Source of the DNA: Betaproteobacteria bacterium Ga0077526
Lineage (GTDB): Bacteria; Pseudomonadota; Gammaproteobacteria; Burkholderiales; Ga0077523
DNA length: 64,000 nucleotides
Reading direction: 5' to 3'
Assembly: GCA_001464765.1 (NCBI GenBank)
Contig: LNDV01000040.1
Coordinates: 1-64,000 of the forward strand
Of the stretch, positions 17,769 through 26,312 are shown in pieces. Below the pieces are notes generated by a model. It had not been told where the DNA came from. It worked only from the letters and a program-made list of their open reading frames with translations, and ran no database searches. A program made the position numbers and the translations under genes. How positions within the stretch are numbered: the first letter of the stretch is position 1; every line of letters begins with the position of its first letter.

Positions 17769-18665
17769 TCAGGCCGAGCCCTGGCGGGCGGCTGCCGCCT
17801 GGGCTGCAACCTCGGCGGCGAAATCGTTGGATTTCTTCTCGAGGCCCTCACCCACCACGTAGAGCACGAAGGTCGCCACGGACGCGCCCTTCGACTTGAG
17901 CAGCTGTTCGATGGTCTGCTTGTCGTCCTTCACGAAGGGCTGACCGAGCAGCGTGACTTCCTTCAGGTACTTCTGGACGCTGCCTTCCACCATCTTCGCG
18001 ACGATGTCGGCCGGCTTGCCCGACTCGGCGGCCTTGGCGGTGGCGATGTCACGTTCCTTCTGGATCAGCTCGGCGGGCACGTTCTCCTTCGACATGGAGA
18101 CGGGCTTCGCGGCGGCGATGTGCATGGCGAGATCCTTCGCGAGGTTCTCGTCACCACCGGCCACGTCCACCAGCACGCCGATCTTGGAACCGCCGTGCAC
18201 GTACTGGGCGACACGGCCCTTGGCGTCGATGCGGGTGAAGCGGCGGATCGTCATGTTCTCGCCGATGCGGCCCACCAGTTCGGTACGGACCTGGTCGACC
18301 GTCTTGCCGTCGAGCGGCAGGGCGGAGAGCGCCGCCACGTCGGCCGGGTTCTTCGTGCCGACCAGTTCGGCCAGATTGCGGACGAAGGCGAGGAAGTCGT
18401 CGTTCTTGGCGACGAAGTCGGTCTCGCAGTTGACCTCGACGATGGCGGCCAGCTTGCCGTCGCCCGTGAGGTAGGTGCCGACCACGCCTTCGGCCGCGAC
18501 ACGCGCGGACGCCTTGGCGGCCTTGTTGCCCAGCTTGACCCGGAGGATTTCCTCGGCCTTGGCCATGTCGCCATCGGCTTCGCTCAGGGCCTTCTTGCAT
18601 TCCATCATGGGAGCGTCGGTCTTCTCACGCAGCTCCTTCACCATGCTCGCGGTAATTTCCGCCAT
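17769..18665 (-). CDS. tsf: Translation elongation factor Ts
   Basis: A 298-residue guanine-nucleotide exchange factor for EF-Tu. The start MAEITASMVKELREKTDAPM is the conserved N-terminal module. DFVAKNDDFLAFV, the TDFV contact with EF-Tu (NCETDFV), and the C-terminal LLGQPFVKDDKQTIEQLL are typical. The ATG at 18665 is chosen over an in-frame ATG 42 nt upstream because it matches the universal EF-Ts start. It lies 102 bp after rpsB, as usual. Confidence 0.98.
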   Translation of the reverse strand: MAEITASMVKELREKTDAPMMECKKALSEADGDMAKAEEILRVKLGNKAAKASARVAAEGVVGTYLTGDGKLAAIVEVNCETDFVAKNDDFLAFVRNLAELVGTKNPADVAALSALPLDGKTVDQVRTELVGRIGENMTIRRFTRIDAKGRVAQYVHGGSKIGVLVDVAGGDENLAKDLAMHIAAAKPVSMSKENVPAELIQKERDIATAKAAESGKPADIVAKMVEGSVQKYLKEVTLLGQPFVKDDKQTIEQLLKSKGASVATFVLYVVGEGLEKKSNDFAAEVAAQAAAARQGSA

Positions 18666-18767
18666 GTGCACTCCTGACTGTCTACTCGATTGCAGGCCGG
18701 GACGCACTGAGGCATCCCGGCACCGGTTGGCACCGCCTGGCGGCGCCGGCTCGGACGGCCCGCCGGA

Positions 18768-19514
18768 TTACGGGGCGGACTGCTCTTCGGTCGTCTCGAC
18801 CTCGACGAACTCGTCGCTGATGATCTCGCGGATGATCTGGCTGCGGCCTTCGAGGACCGCATCGGCGGCACCGCGGGCGTACAGACGGATCGCACGGCTG
18901 GAGTCGTCGTTGCCGGGGATCACGTAGGCCACGCCGTCAGGCGAATGGTTGGTGTCGACCACGCCGATCACGGGGATGCCCAGCTTGGCGGCTTCGGTGA
19001 TGGCGATCTTGTGGTAGCCGACGTCGATCACGAACAGGGCGTCGGGCAGGCCGTTCAGTTCCTTGATGCCGCCCAGGCTGCGGTCGAGCTTGGCGAGCTC
19101 GCGCTGGGCCATCAGGTTTTCCTTCTTGGAGAGCTTCTCCATGGAGCCGTCCTGGATCATGCCTTCCATCTCGCGCAGGCGCTTGATGGACTGCTTGACG
19201 GTCTTGAAGTTGCTGAGCATGCCGCCCAGCCAGCGGTGGTCGACGAAGGGGCAGCCGGCGCGGATGGCTTCCTCGCGGACGATCTCGCGGGCCTGACGCT
19301 TCGTGCCGACGAACATGATGGTGCCCTTGTTCGACGACAGCTGGCGGATGTACTTCATCGCGTCCTGGTACATGACCAGGGTGCGTTCCAGATTGACGAT
19401 GTGGATCTTGTTGCGATGGCCGAAGATGAACGGGGCCATCTTCGGGTTCCAGTAACGGGTCTGGTGGCCGAAATGAACGCCGGCCTCGAGCATCTGCCGC
19501 ATGGTCACGGACAT
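18768..19514 (-). CDS. rpsB: 30S ribosomal protein S2
   Basis: A 248-residue ribosomal protein with the S2 signatures MRQMLEAGVHFGHQTRYWNP and PDALFVIDVGYHKIAITEA. The acidic C-terminal tail is typical. The ATG at 19514 gives the canonical start MSVTMRQML. Longer in-frame extensions are unlikely because they cover the presumed 5' leader. It is the first gene of the superoperon, and a promoter and leader hairpin are visible upstream. Confidence 0.98.
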   Translation of the reverse strand: MSVTMRQMLEAGVHFGHQTRYWNPKMAPFIFGHRNKIHIVNLERTLVMYQDAMKYIRQLSSNKGTIMFVGTKRQAREIVREEAIRAGCPFVDHRWLGGMLSNFKTVKQSIKRLREMEGMIQDGSMEKLSKKENLMAQRELAKLDRSLGGIKELNGLPDALFVIDVGYHKIAITEAAKLGIPVIGVVDTNHSPDGVAYVIPGNDDSSRAIRLYARGAADAVLEGRSQIIREIISDEFVEVETTEEQSAP

Positions 19515-19633
19515 GATTGTGCGTACTCCTGTGAAGTTGAGCCTCCACCCGCGGCAAGCCCGGACGACCTGGGGAGGTCCGGACCACCTCACTGCGCGGC
19601 AACGGGGCCGGCGCCTGGCGGGTGTGCGAATTT

Positions 19634-19658
19634 CCCGTATGGTCGAAGACCATGCGGG
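19634..19658 (-). promoter_or_regulatory. Hairpin in the rpsB 5' leader
   Basis: An 11-bp stem with one G-T wobble (19634-19644 paired with 19648-19658, GAA/TTC loop) lies 120 bp upstream of rpsB, within the predicted transcript leader. S2 autogenously regulates the rpsB-tsf mRNA in other proteobacteria through leader RNA, so this is a candidate target. No T-tract follows it on the rpsB-coding strand, which argues against a simple terminator. Confidence 0.45.
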
Positions 19659-19668
19659 ATAACTCGGG

Positions 19669-19698
19669 AGTGTAGTACGTACAGGGGGGTTGGCTCAA
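19669..19698 (-). promoter_or_regulatory. Putative sigma-70 promoter of rpsB
   Basis: On the minus strand, TTGAGC (19698-19693) is followed after 18 bp by TACACT (19674-19669). Each hexamer is 4/6 to consensus. It would start transcription near 19662 and give a leader of about 148 nt containing the hairpin above. The next gene upstream on this strand ends at 19742. Confidence 0.5.
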
Positions 19699-19741
19699 GG
19701 CCCAGGGCGGCGCCGAGGGCCCGCCAGAGGGGGCGCGACCC

Positions 19742-20449
19742 TCAGACGAGGCAGGCGAGGCCCTGGCGCAGGGCGTTGGCCAGCGTGCCGGCGTGGAACA
19801 GGCCCAGGAGCCCGAAGCCGGCGACGAGGCCGCCGGCGGCGATCCGCACCGCCCCGCCCGACCCGGCATGGGCCCCGATCCACCGCAGGGCAAACCCGGC
19901 GCCCAGGACCGCGGGGAGTGTGCCCACCCCGAAGGCGACCATGACCAGGGCCGCCCCGGCCGGATCGCCGGCCAGCATGGCGGTGGCCAGCATCGTGTAG
20001 ACGAGCCCGCAGGGAACCCAGCCCCAGACCAGCCCCGCCCCCACGGCCTTGCCCCACCCGTCGATGGGGAGAAAGGCTCGCGTCAGCGGACTGAGCCGCT
20101 TCCAGAGCCAGCGTCCGGGAGCCTCCAGCCGGGTCACGAAAGAGGTCCAGCCAGCCAGATGCAGCCCCAGGCCGATGAGGAGGATGTTGGCCAGAAGATA
20201 GAGCACGAACTGGACGGGCAGAACCTCGCGGGCAAGCAGCGCCGTCCCGGCCAGGGACCCGGCCAGGGCACCCGCCACGCCGTAGCTCACGAGCCGCCCG
20301 ACCGACAGGCCGACCTGCAGCTTCCAGCCGGCGAAGCCCCGTCCGCCGGCCCGGGAGAATGCGGTGGCGAACCCGCCGCACATGCCCGCGCAGTGGACCC
20401 CGCCCAGCAGGCCCACCAGGAAAGCGGCGGCGGCGAGCTTGCCGACCAC
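19742..20449 (-). CDS. TauE/SafE (UreH_2)-family membrane protein, likely cbb3/copper-associated
   Basis: A 235-residue inner-membrane protein with about six hydrophobic segments, starting with a GTG and the motif GLLGGVHCAGMCGGFATAFS. The His-Cys-x-x-Met-Cys-Gly pattern is typical of the sulfite exporter TauE/SafE-like proteins found beside ccoI, ccoS, hemN and fnr genes. These are often thought to move copper or reductant for oxidase assembly. The gap to hemN is 1 bp, so the two are co-translated. The role in copper handling is inferred from context; the family name does not prove a substrate. Confidence 0.8.
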   Translation of the reverse strand: MVGKLAAAAFLVGLLGGVHCAGMCGGFATAFSRAGGRGFAGWKLQVGLSVGRLVSYGVAGALAGSLAGTALLAREVLPVQFVLYLLANILLIGLGLHLAGWTSFVTRLEAPGRWLWKRLSPLTRAFLPIDGWGKAVGAGLVWGWVPCGLVYTMLATAMLAGDPAGAALVMVAFGVGTLPAVLGAGFALRWIGAHAGSGGAVRIAAGGLVAGFGLLGLFHAGTLANALRQGLACLV

Positions 20450-20450
20450 G

Positions 20451-21842
20451 TCAGATCACTTTCGAGTACGAGGCGGCCCGGCGCTGGGTCCGGAGATAGC
20501 GGTCGAACACCATGCAGATGGCCCGGATGAGCAGACGCCCTCGCGGCGTGACGGTGAGCCACTCGTCGTCGATCTCGAGCAGCCCGTCGTCCACGAACAC
20601 CTGCAGTTCCTGCAGCTCGTCGGCGAAGTAGGACTCGAAATCGATCAGGTGGGCGAGCTCGATGCCTTCGATGGACACCGCCGAATGGCACATGAACGAC
20701 TGGATGATCGACCGGCGCAGGATGTCGTCGGCCGACAGCTCCACGCCCCGGAGGATCGGCAGGTTTCCCTGGTCCAGCCGCTCGTAGTACTCCTCGAGGG
20801 TGCGGACGTTCTGCACGTAGGTGGGGCCCACGCTGCCGATGGCGGTAACGCCGAGGGCGATCATGTCGCACTCGGCGTGGGTCGAGTATCCCTGGAAATT
20901 GCGATGCAGCCGGCCCTGGCGCTGCGCGACCCCGAGCTCGTCGTCCGGGCGGGCGAAGTGATCCATGCCGATGTACACGTACCCGGCCTGGCGCATCTTG
21001 CTGATGGCGGTGGAAAGCATGGCGAGCTTCGCTTCCGGCGCCGGGAGGTCCTTGTCGAGGATGCGGCGCTGCGGCTTGAAGACATGCGGCAGGTGCGCAT
21101 AGCTGTAGAGCGCGATGCGCTGCGGCGCGAGTTCGATCACCGTGTCGAGCGTCCGGCTGAAATCCTGGACGTTCTGCTTCGGCAACCCGTAGATGAGATC
21201 CAGGTTCACCGACTTGTAGCCGGCGCGTCGGGCCTCCTCCACGGCGGCGCGGGTGACGTCCTCGCCCTGGATGCGGTTCACCGCCTTCTGCACGACGGGG
21301 TCGAAGTCCTGCACGCCGATGCTCACACGGTTCATGCCCAGCTCGGCCAGCATCGTGAGCGTGCCCGGGGCGACGCTGCGCGGGTCCACCTCGATCGAGT
21401 ATTCCCCGTCCGGGTCCAGGCTGAAATGGCGGGTGATGATGCCCATCAGCTCGCGCAATTCGTCCGGCGGGAGAAAGGTCGGCGTGCCGCCTCCCCAGTG
21501 CAGCTGCGAGAGCCGACGCTCGCCCTCGAGCTCCCCGGCGACCATCTCGGCCTCGCGCGCCAGATAGCGCAGGTACTTCGTGGCGCGCGTGCGATCCCGG
21601 GTCACGATCTTGTTGCAGGCACAGTAGAAGCAGACCGTGTCGCAGAACGGGAGGTGCACGTACAAGGACAAAGGCCTCGCGAACCCGCCGATGCCGCGCT
21701 TGCGCAGCCACATGCGGTAGGACTCCTCGTCGAAGGCCTCCACGAAGCGATCCGCCGTCGGATAGGACGTGTAGCGAGGTCCTGCGTACCCGAAACGCTC
21801 GAGCATCACGGGGTCGATCACCAGTTCGCCTTGCGCTATCAT
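20451..21842 (-). CDS. hemN: Oxygen-independent coproporphyrinogen III oxidase
   Basis: A 463-residue radical SAM enzyme that decarboxylates coproporphyrinogen III to protoporphyrinogen IX without oxygen. The 4Fe-4S cluster motif is FCDTVCFYCACNK (Cys 67, 71 and 74, plus Cys 76). GGGTPTFLPPDELRELM follows, and the C-terminal HemN domain begins near LERLDQGNLPILRG. An FNR-type site lies 74-87 bp upstream of the start, correctly placed to activate this gene at low oxygen. It supplies heme to the cbb3 oxidase encoded 12 kb away. Confidence 0.96.
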   Translation of the reverse strand: MIAQGELVIDPVMLERFGYAGPRYTSYPTADRFVEAFDEESYRMWLRKRGIGGFARPLSLYVHLPFCDTVCFYCACNKIVTRDRTRATKYLRYLAREAEMVAGELEGERRLSQLHWGGGTPTFLPPDELRELMGIITRHFSLDPDGEYSIEVDPRSVAPGTLTMLAELGMNRVSIGVQDFDPVVQKAVNRIQGEDVTRAAVEEARRAGYKSVNLDLIYGLPKQNVQDFSRTLDTVIELAPQRIALYSYAHLPHVFKPQRRILDKDLPAPEAKLAMLSTAISKMRQAGYVYIGMDHFARPDDELGVAQRQGRLHRNFQGYSTHAECDMIALGVTAIGSVGPTYVQNVRTLEEYYERLDQGNLPILRGVELSADDILRRSIIQSFMCHSAVSIEGIELAHLIDFESYFADELQELQVFVDDGLLEIDDEWLTVTPRGRLLIRAICMVFDRYLRTQRRAASYSKVI

Positions 21843-21915
21843 CTGTCTAGGTCAAAAAGAATTCGGTTGGCGGGCCACGACTGAGGGAAGCTTATTCCGC
21901 GTGGATAGCGCAAAC

Positions 21916-21929
21916 TTGACCTGGATCAA
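21916..21929. promoter_or_regulatory. FNR box between hemN and fnr
   Basis: TTGAC-CTGG-ATCAA matches the FNR consensus TTGAT-N4-ATCAA at 9/10 half-site positions. Its centre is about 80 bp from the hemN start, suiting class II activation with a start site near 21881. For fnr it lies 35 bp before the chosen ATG, where binding would more likely repress. The shared site therefore suggests activation of hemN and negative autoregulation of fnr. Confidence 0.85.
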
Positions 21930-21963
21930 ACGCCGACCATTGGAAGGCGTATCGCAACCGAGG

Positions 21964-22716
21964 ATGTCGCGAATGACCGGAAGCATGGCGGCCCAGCCGC
22001 TCAGCCTGGAACGACTTCGAACGGCCTGCTCCACTTGCGGGCTGAAGGAGTTGTGTCTTCCCGTAGGTCTGTCGGGCCAGGAGATGGACCGGCTGGACGA
22101 CCTCATCCACGTGCGCCGCACTGCAAAAAAAGGCCAGAGCATCTACCGCGCGGGCGAGCCCTTCGACGCGCTGTATGCTGTCCGCTCGGGTTTCTTCAAG
22201 TCCTCGATCCTCTCCGAGGACGGTCGCGACCAGGTCACCGGCTTCTACATGGGCGGCGAGCTGCTCGGGATGGACGGGATCGGCACCGAGCAGCACACCT
22301 GCGACGCCGTGGCCCTCGAGGACAGCGAAGTCTGCGTGATCCCCTTCGGCCGCCTGGAAGACCTCTCCCGGCAGGTGCCGGCGCTCCAGAGCCACTTCCA
22401 CAAGGTCATGAGCCGCGAGATCGTCCGCGACCACGGCGTGATGATGCTGCTGGGCAGCATGCGCGCCGAGGAACGGCTGGCAGCGTTCCTGGTGAATCTG
22501 TCGCAGCGCTTCGTGGCCCGGGGCTATTCGCCCTCGGAGTTCTACCTGCGCATGACCCGCGAGGAGATCGGCAGCTACCTGGGCCTCAAGCTGGAGACCG
22601 TCAGCCGCGTCTTCTCCAAGTTCCAGGACGAGGGCCTGATCAGCGTGCAGCAGAAGCACGTCCGCATCATCGACATCCCCCGCCTGAAGCACCTGGTCGG
22701 CCACCGCCCCTGCTGA
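21964..22716 (+). CDS. fnr: FNR/ANR-type oxygen-sensing transcriptional regulator
   Basis: A 250-residue Crp/FNR-family regulator. Cluster ligands are visible: CSTCGLKELC near the N-terminus (C-x2-C-x5-C) and the distant Cys in EQHTCDAVALED. The recognition helix LETVSRVFSKF has the Glu, Ser and Arg that read TTGAT half-sites. It should hold an oxygen-labile 4Fe-4S cluster and activate the hemN, ccoN and ccoI promoters here. The ATG at 21964 is preferred. The GTG at 21901 would place the FNR box inside the coding region and add a non-conserved extension. A hairpin terminator follows the gene. Confidence 0.95.
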   Translation: MSRMTGSMAAQPLSLERLRTACSTCGLKELCLPVGLSGQEMDRLDDLIHVRRTAKKGQSIYRAGEPFDALYAVRSGFFKSSILSEDGRDQVTGFYMGGELLGMDGIGTEQHTCDAVALEDSEVCVIPFGRLEDLSRQVPALQSHFHKVMSREIVRDHGVMMLLGSMRAEERLAAFLVNLSQRFVARGYSPSEFYLRMTREEIGSYLGLKLETVSRVFSKFQDEGLISVQQKHVRIIDIPRLKHLVGHRPC

Positions 22717-22722
22717 CCCGCC

Positions 22723-22750
22723 GGGTGGCGCCTTCGCGCCACCCTTCCTG
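22723..22750 (+). terminator. Rho-independent terminator of fnr
   Basis: GGGTGGCGC (22723-22731), loop CTTC, GCGCCACCC (22736-22744), then a pyrimidine-rich TTCCTG. It lies 7 bp after the fnr stop and between convergent genes. The T-tract is weak. Confidence 0.7.
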
Positions 22751-22776
22751 CATTTCCTGCGTTCAGGCCGGTCCGG

Positions 22777-23001
22777 TCAGGCCGTTACGCGCCCTTCCGG
22801 TTGCCCCACGCCGAGCTTGCGCAGCACAATCTCGAGCGGGCAGAACGTGGTGAAACCGCTCTGCAGCAGATTGAACCCGACGAAGGCCGTAAACCAGAGC
22901 CAGTTCGAACTCACGAACAGCGGGCTCGCTTCGACACCGAGCGCCAGGGACAGCAGTACGAAGAACCCGGCCACGATCCGAACGATGCGATTGATGGTCA
23001 T
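22777..23001 (-). CDS. DUF2892 (YgaP-like transmembrane) protein
   Basis: A 74-residue inner-membrane protein. It starts MTINRIVRIVAGFFVLLSLA, then has a second hydrophobic segment ending in SGFTTFCPLEIVLRKLGV, the usual DUF2892 pattern with a Cys-Pro after the second helix. The family forms the membrane part of the rhodanese YgaP and small stand-alone proteins near sulfur genes. The ATG at 23001 has an AGGAGA ribosome site. It is the last gene after the RND pump and also has its own palindromic promoter element at 23047-23091. A role in sulfane sulfur handling is inferred from context. Confidence 0.85.
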   Translation of the reverse strand: MTINRIVRIVAGFFVLLSLALGVEASPLFVSSNWLWFTAFVGFNLLQSGFTTFCPLEIVLRKLGVGQPEGRVTA

Positions 23002-23046
23002 GCGATGTCTCCTGAAGTAGAGCGGCCGCGAAGCGCGACCCATGAA

Positions 23047-23091
23047 CCCATGGTAGGCCCGGATCCGCCCTGCGGATGTGACCCAGGTCAC
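23047..23091 (-). promoter_or_regulatory. GTGACC-N2-GGTCAC palindrome and putative -10 region before the DUF2892 gene
   Basis: GTGACCCAGGTCAC (23078-23091) overlaps the stop codon of the RND gene. On the minus strand it is followed after 23 bp by ACCATGGG (23054-23047). A possible -10 TACCAT lies with its centre 32 bp from the palindrome centre. The same layout occurs at 28699-28743. GTGA-N6-TCAC is the CRP-type rather than FNR-type core. Confidence 0.6.
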
Positions 23092-26000
23092 GCAACCCGC
23101 TTCCAGGACGTCGCGTAGTAGAGAACCGGGATCACCACCAGCGTGAGCAGGGTCGACACCGCGATGCCGAAGAGCAGCGTGATCGCGAGCCCGTTGAAGA
23201 TGGGGTCATCCAGGATGAAGAGCGCGCCGAGCATCGCCGCGAGCCCCGTGAGCACGATCGGCTTGGCCCGTGCCGCGGCGGCGCGGATCACGGCCTCCTG
23301 CAGCGGGACGCCCTCGCCCACCTGAAGATTGACGAAGTCGACCAGCAGGATGGAATTGCGCACGATGATGCCGGCGAGCGCGATCATCCCGATCATCGAC
23401 GTCGCGGTGAACTGGGCCCCCATGATCGCGTGGCCTGGCATCACGCCGATGATCGTGAGCGGAATCGGCGCCATGATCACGAGCGGCACGCCGTACGAGC
23501 CGAACTGTGCCACCACCAGCAGGTAGATGAGCACGAGCCCCACGGCGTAGGCGAGTCCCATATCGCGGAATGTCTCGTACGTGACCTTCCATTCCCCGTC
23601 CCACTTCACGCGGTAGCCAGAGTAGCGGTCGTCGGGCACCCCGATGAATGCCTCCCCGAGCGTGCCGCCCTCGGGCAGCGTCATGCCGGCGATCTTCGAG
23701 CGGATCGCGAACATCCCGTAGAGCGGACTGTCGAGCCGTCCCGCCATGTCGCCCAGCACGTAGACGACCGGCTGCAGATCCTTGTGGTGGATGGTCTGCT
23801 CGCGGTCCACCGGAACGACGTCGACGAGTTCCGAGAGCGGCACGAGTTCGCCTGCGCGCGAGCGCACGGTGAGCGCCAGAAGTTCGTCGACGCTGCTCTG
23901 CCGCTCCGGCCGCAGCGCGATGCGCACCGGGATCTCGAACTTGGCCGACTCGCTGTGCAGCGGCGTCGCATACTCGCCGGCGAGGCCCATGCGCATGGTC
24001 TCGACGACGTCGCGCGGCGCAACACCCGCAAGCGCCGCCTTGTTCTGCTGGATGCGTACGACGAGCTTGGGCGCGGTGTCGTCCACCGTGTCGTCGATGG
24101 CCACGATGTCCGGTGTGGAGGCAAACGCCGCGCGCACGCGTTTCGCGACTGCGGCCTGCCCCGCGAAATCGGGGCCGTAGATCTCGGCGACGATGGGCGA
24201 GAGCACCGGCGGGCCGGGCGGCACCTCGACCACCTTGAGCTCCGCACCATGGCGCGCCGCGATGGCTTCGAGCGCCGGACGCACCGACTGCGCGATCTCG
24301 TGGGACTTCCGGTCGCGGTGGTGCTTGTCCACCAGGTTCACCTGGATGTCGCCGAGTTCTGCGGACTCGCGCAGGTAGTACTGGCGCACGAGGCCGTTGA
24401 AGTTGATCGGGCTCGCCGCACCGGCGTAGGCCTGGTAGTCCGTCACTTCCGGAATCTGCGCGACGGCGGAGCTCAGGTCGCGCAGCACGGCGGCGGTCCG
24501 CTCCACGGGCGTCCCGGCCGGCATGTCGACGACCACCTGGAACTCGGACTTGTTGTCGAACGGCAGCATCTTGAGCACGACCCACTGCACGGCCGCCAGC
24601 GACACGGACAGAACGATCGCGACGACGATGCCACCCAGCAGCAGCCAGCGGTTCTTTCGCCCGCCCGCGCCGCGGAGCAGAGGCTCCATGCGACGGAACA
24701 GCCGGTCCAGCTTGCCCTCCCCTTCCGCATGTCCGGCCGCATGAGGGCGCAGCCAGTGCAGAGCGAGCCACGGGGTGACGACGAAGGCGATCGCGAGCGA
24801 GATCGCCATGCCAAGGCTCGCATTGATCGGGATGGGGCTCATGTAGGGCCCCATGAGTCCGCTCACGAAGGCCATCGGCAGCAGTGCCGCGATCACCGTG
24901 AACGTCGCAAGGATCGTAGGGCCGCCCACTTCGTCCACCGCCACGGGGATGATGTCGCGCAGCGGCGCCGTGCTCATGCCTGCGCGCCGGTGGATGTTCT
25001 CCACGACCACGATCGCGTCGTCCACGAGGATTCCGATGGAGAAGATGAGCGCGAACAGCGACACGCGGTTCAGCGTGAACCCCCAGGCCCACGAGGCGAA
25101 GAGCGTGGCCGCAAGCGTGAGGATGACCGCGACACCGACGATGGCTGCCTCGCGGCGACCGAGCGTGAACCAGACGAGCGCCACGACGGACAGCGTCGCG
25201 AACAGCAGCTTCTGGATCAGCTTCATCGCCTTGTCGTTGGCCGTCTCGCCGTAGTTCCGCGTGACGCTCACGTGCACGCCGTCCGGAATGATCTGCCCCT
25301 CGAGCGCCGCGACCTGGGCGATGATCCGGTCCGCCACGTCGACGGCATTGACGCCGGGCTTCTTCGTGATCGCGATGGTGACGGCCGGGTGCTCCATGCC
25401 GACGGCCGGCGCGCCGGCGCCGTTCGCGGCGCCAAGCCCATGCCAGACATAGCGTGCCGGCTGATCCGGACCGTCCTCCACCCGGGCGACGTCCGTCATG
25501 AACACGGGCTTGCCGTCCTGGACGCCCACGACGAGCTGCCGCACGTCCTCGGCGCTAGCGAGCCACGTGCCGGTCTGTACCAGGACTTCCTGGTTGTTGC
25601 CGACCAGCGAGCCGGCGGGCTGCGAGGCGTTCGCAAGCTGCAGCGCGTTGCGCACGTCCTGGGCGGTGACGCGATAGGCGTTGAGCTTCTCGGCCTCGAT
25701 CAGGACGCGCACCACCTGCCCGGGACCGCCCAGCGTCCGGACGTCACGGGTACCGGCCACGCGCTTCAGTTCGACTTCCATGGCGTGCGCGACGCGTTCC
25801 AGCTCAAACGCGCCACGCGCCGGGTCTTCGGTCCAGAGCGTCAGCGCGACGATGGGAACGTCGTCGATGCCCTTCGGCTTCACCACGGGCTGCCCCACGC
25901 CGAGATTGGGCGAGAGCCAGTCCTTGTGGGACTCGAGCGTGTCGTAGAGCCGCACGAGGGCCTGCGTCGGGTCCTCGCCGACCTTGTACTGGACCGTCAG

Positions 26001-26312
26001 CACGGCCATCCCGGGCCGCGACACCGAGTACACATGGTCGATGCCGGAGATCCGGGAAAGCACCTGCTCGGCCGGCGTCGCGACGAGACTCTCCACGTTG
26101 CGCGCGGAGGCCCCGGGGAATGGAATGAACACGTTCGCCATCGTCACATCGATCTGCGGCTCCTCCTCCCGCGGGGTGACCAGTACCGCGAAGAGGCCGA
26201 GCAGCAGCGAGACGAGCGCGATCAGCGGCGTGAGACGCGAGCCGAGAAAGAAGCGCGCGGTCCGCCCGGAGATGCCGAGGGCCGCGACCGGGGAGTTGGG
26301 TTCAGTCGTCAC
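23088..26312 (-). CDS. RND efflux pump, inner-membrane permease
   Basis: A 1074-residue proton-driven pump of the AcrB/MexB superfamily. There is an N-terminal transmembrane helix (LTPLIALVSLLLGLFAVLVTP) and two large periplasmic loops. The proton-relay helix TM4 contains ILVDDAIVVVENIHRR with the two Asp residues. The second half starts near WLLLGGIVVAIVLSVSL. Its start overlaps the 3' end of the sulfide:quinone oxidoreductase gene by 11 bp, so translation is coupled. No outer-membrane channel gene is nearby. The substrate is unknown; the fusion of this pump to a sulfide oxidase operon suggests a sulfur compound, but that is inference. Confidence 0.93.
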   Translation of the reverse strand: MTTEPNSPVAALGISGRTARFFLGSRLTPLIALVSLLLGLFAVLVTPREEEPQIDVTMANVFIPFPGASARNVESLVATPAEQVLSRISGIDHVYSVSRPGMAVLTVQYKVGEDPTQALVRLYDTLESHKDWLSPNLGVGQPVVKPKGIDDVPIVALTLWTEDPARGAFELERVAHAMEVELKRVAGTRDVRTLGGPGQVVRVLIEAEKLNAYRVTAQDVRNALQLANASQPAGSLVGNNQEVLVQTGTWLASAEDVRQLVVGVQDGKPVFMTDVARVEDGPDQPARYVWHGLGAANGAGAPAVGMEHPAVTIAITKKPGVNAVDVADRIIAQVAALEGQIIPDGVHVSVTRNYGETANDKAMKLIQKLLFATLSVVALVWFTLGRREAAIVGVAVILTLAATLFASWAWGFTLNRVSLFALIFSIGILVDDAIVVVENIHRRAGMSTAPLRDIIPVAVDEVGGPTILATFTVIAALLPMAFVSGLMGPYMSPIPINASLGMAISLAIAFVVTPWLALHWLRPHAAGHAEGEGKLDRLFRRMEPLLRGAGGRKNRWLLLGGIVVAIVLSVSLAAVQWVVLKMLPFDNKSEFQVVVDMPAGTPVERTAAVLRDLSSAVAQIPEVTDYQAYAGAASPINFNGLVRQYYLRESAELGDIQVNLVDKHHRDRKSHEIAQSVRPALEAIAARHGAELKVVEVPPGPPVLSPIVAEIYGPDFAGQAAVAKRVRAAFASTPDIVAIDDTVDDTAPKLVVRIQQNKAALAGVAPRDVVETMRMGLAGEYATPLHSESAKFEIPVRIALRPERQSSVDELLALTVRSRAGELVPLSELVDVVPVDREQTIHHKDLQPVVYVLGDMAGRLDSPLYGMFAIRSKIAGMTLPEGGTLGEAFIGVPDDRYSGYRVKWDGEWKVTYETFRDMGLAYAVGLVLIYLLVVAQFGSYGVPLVIMAPIPLTIIGVMPGHAIMGAQFTATSMIGMIALAGIIVRNSILLVDFVNLQVGEGVPLQEAVIRAAAARAKPIVLTGLAAMLGALFILDDPIFNGLAITLLFGIAVSTLLTLVVIPVLYYATSWKRVA

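Noticed and set aside
21845..21858. A second FNR half-site (CTAGGTCAA) next to the hemN start
   Set aside because: Only one half matches, and it overlaps the ribosome-binding region; the site at 21916 is far better.
21901..21963. A GTG start for fnr at 21901
   Set aside because: It would put the FNR box inside the coding sequence and add a non-conserved N-terminal extension.
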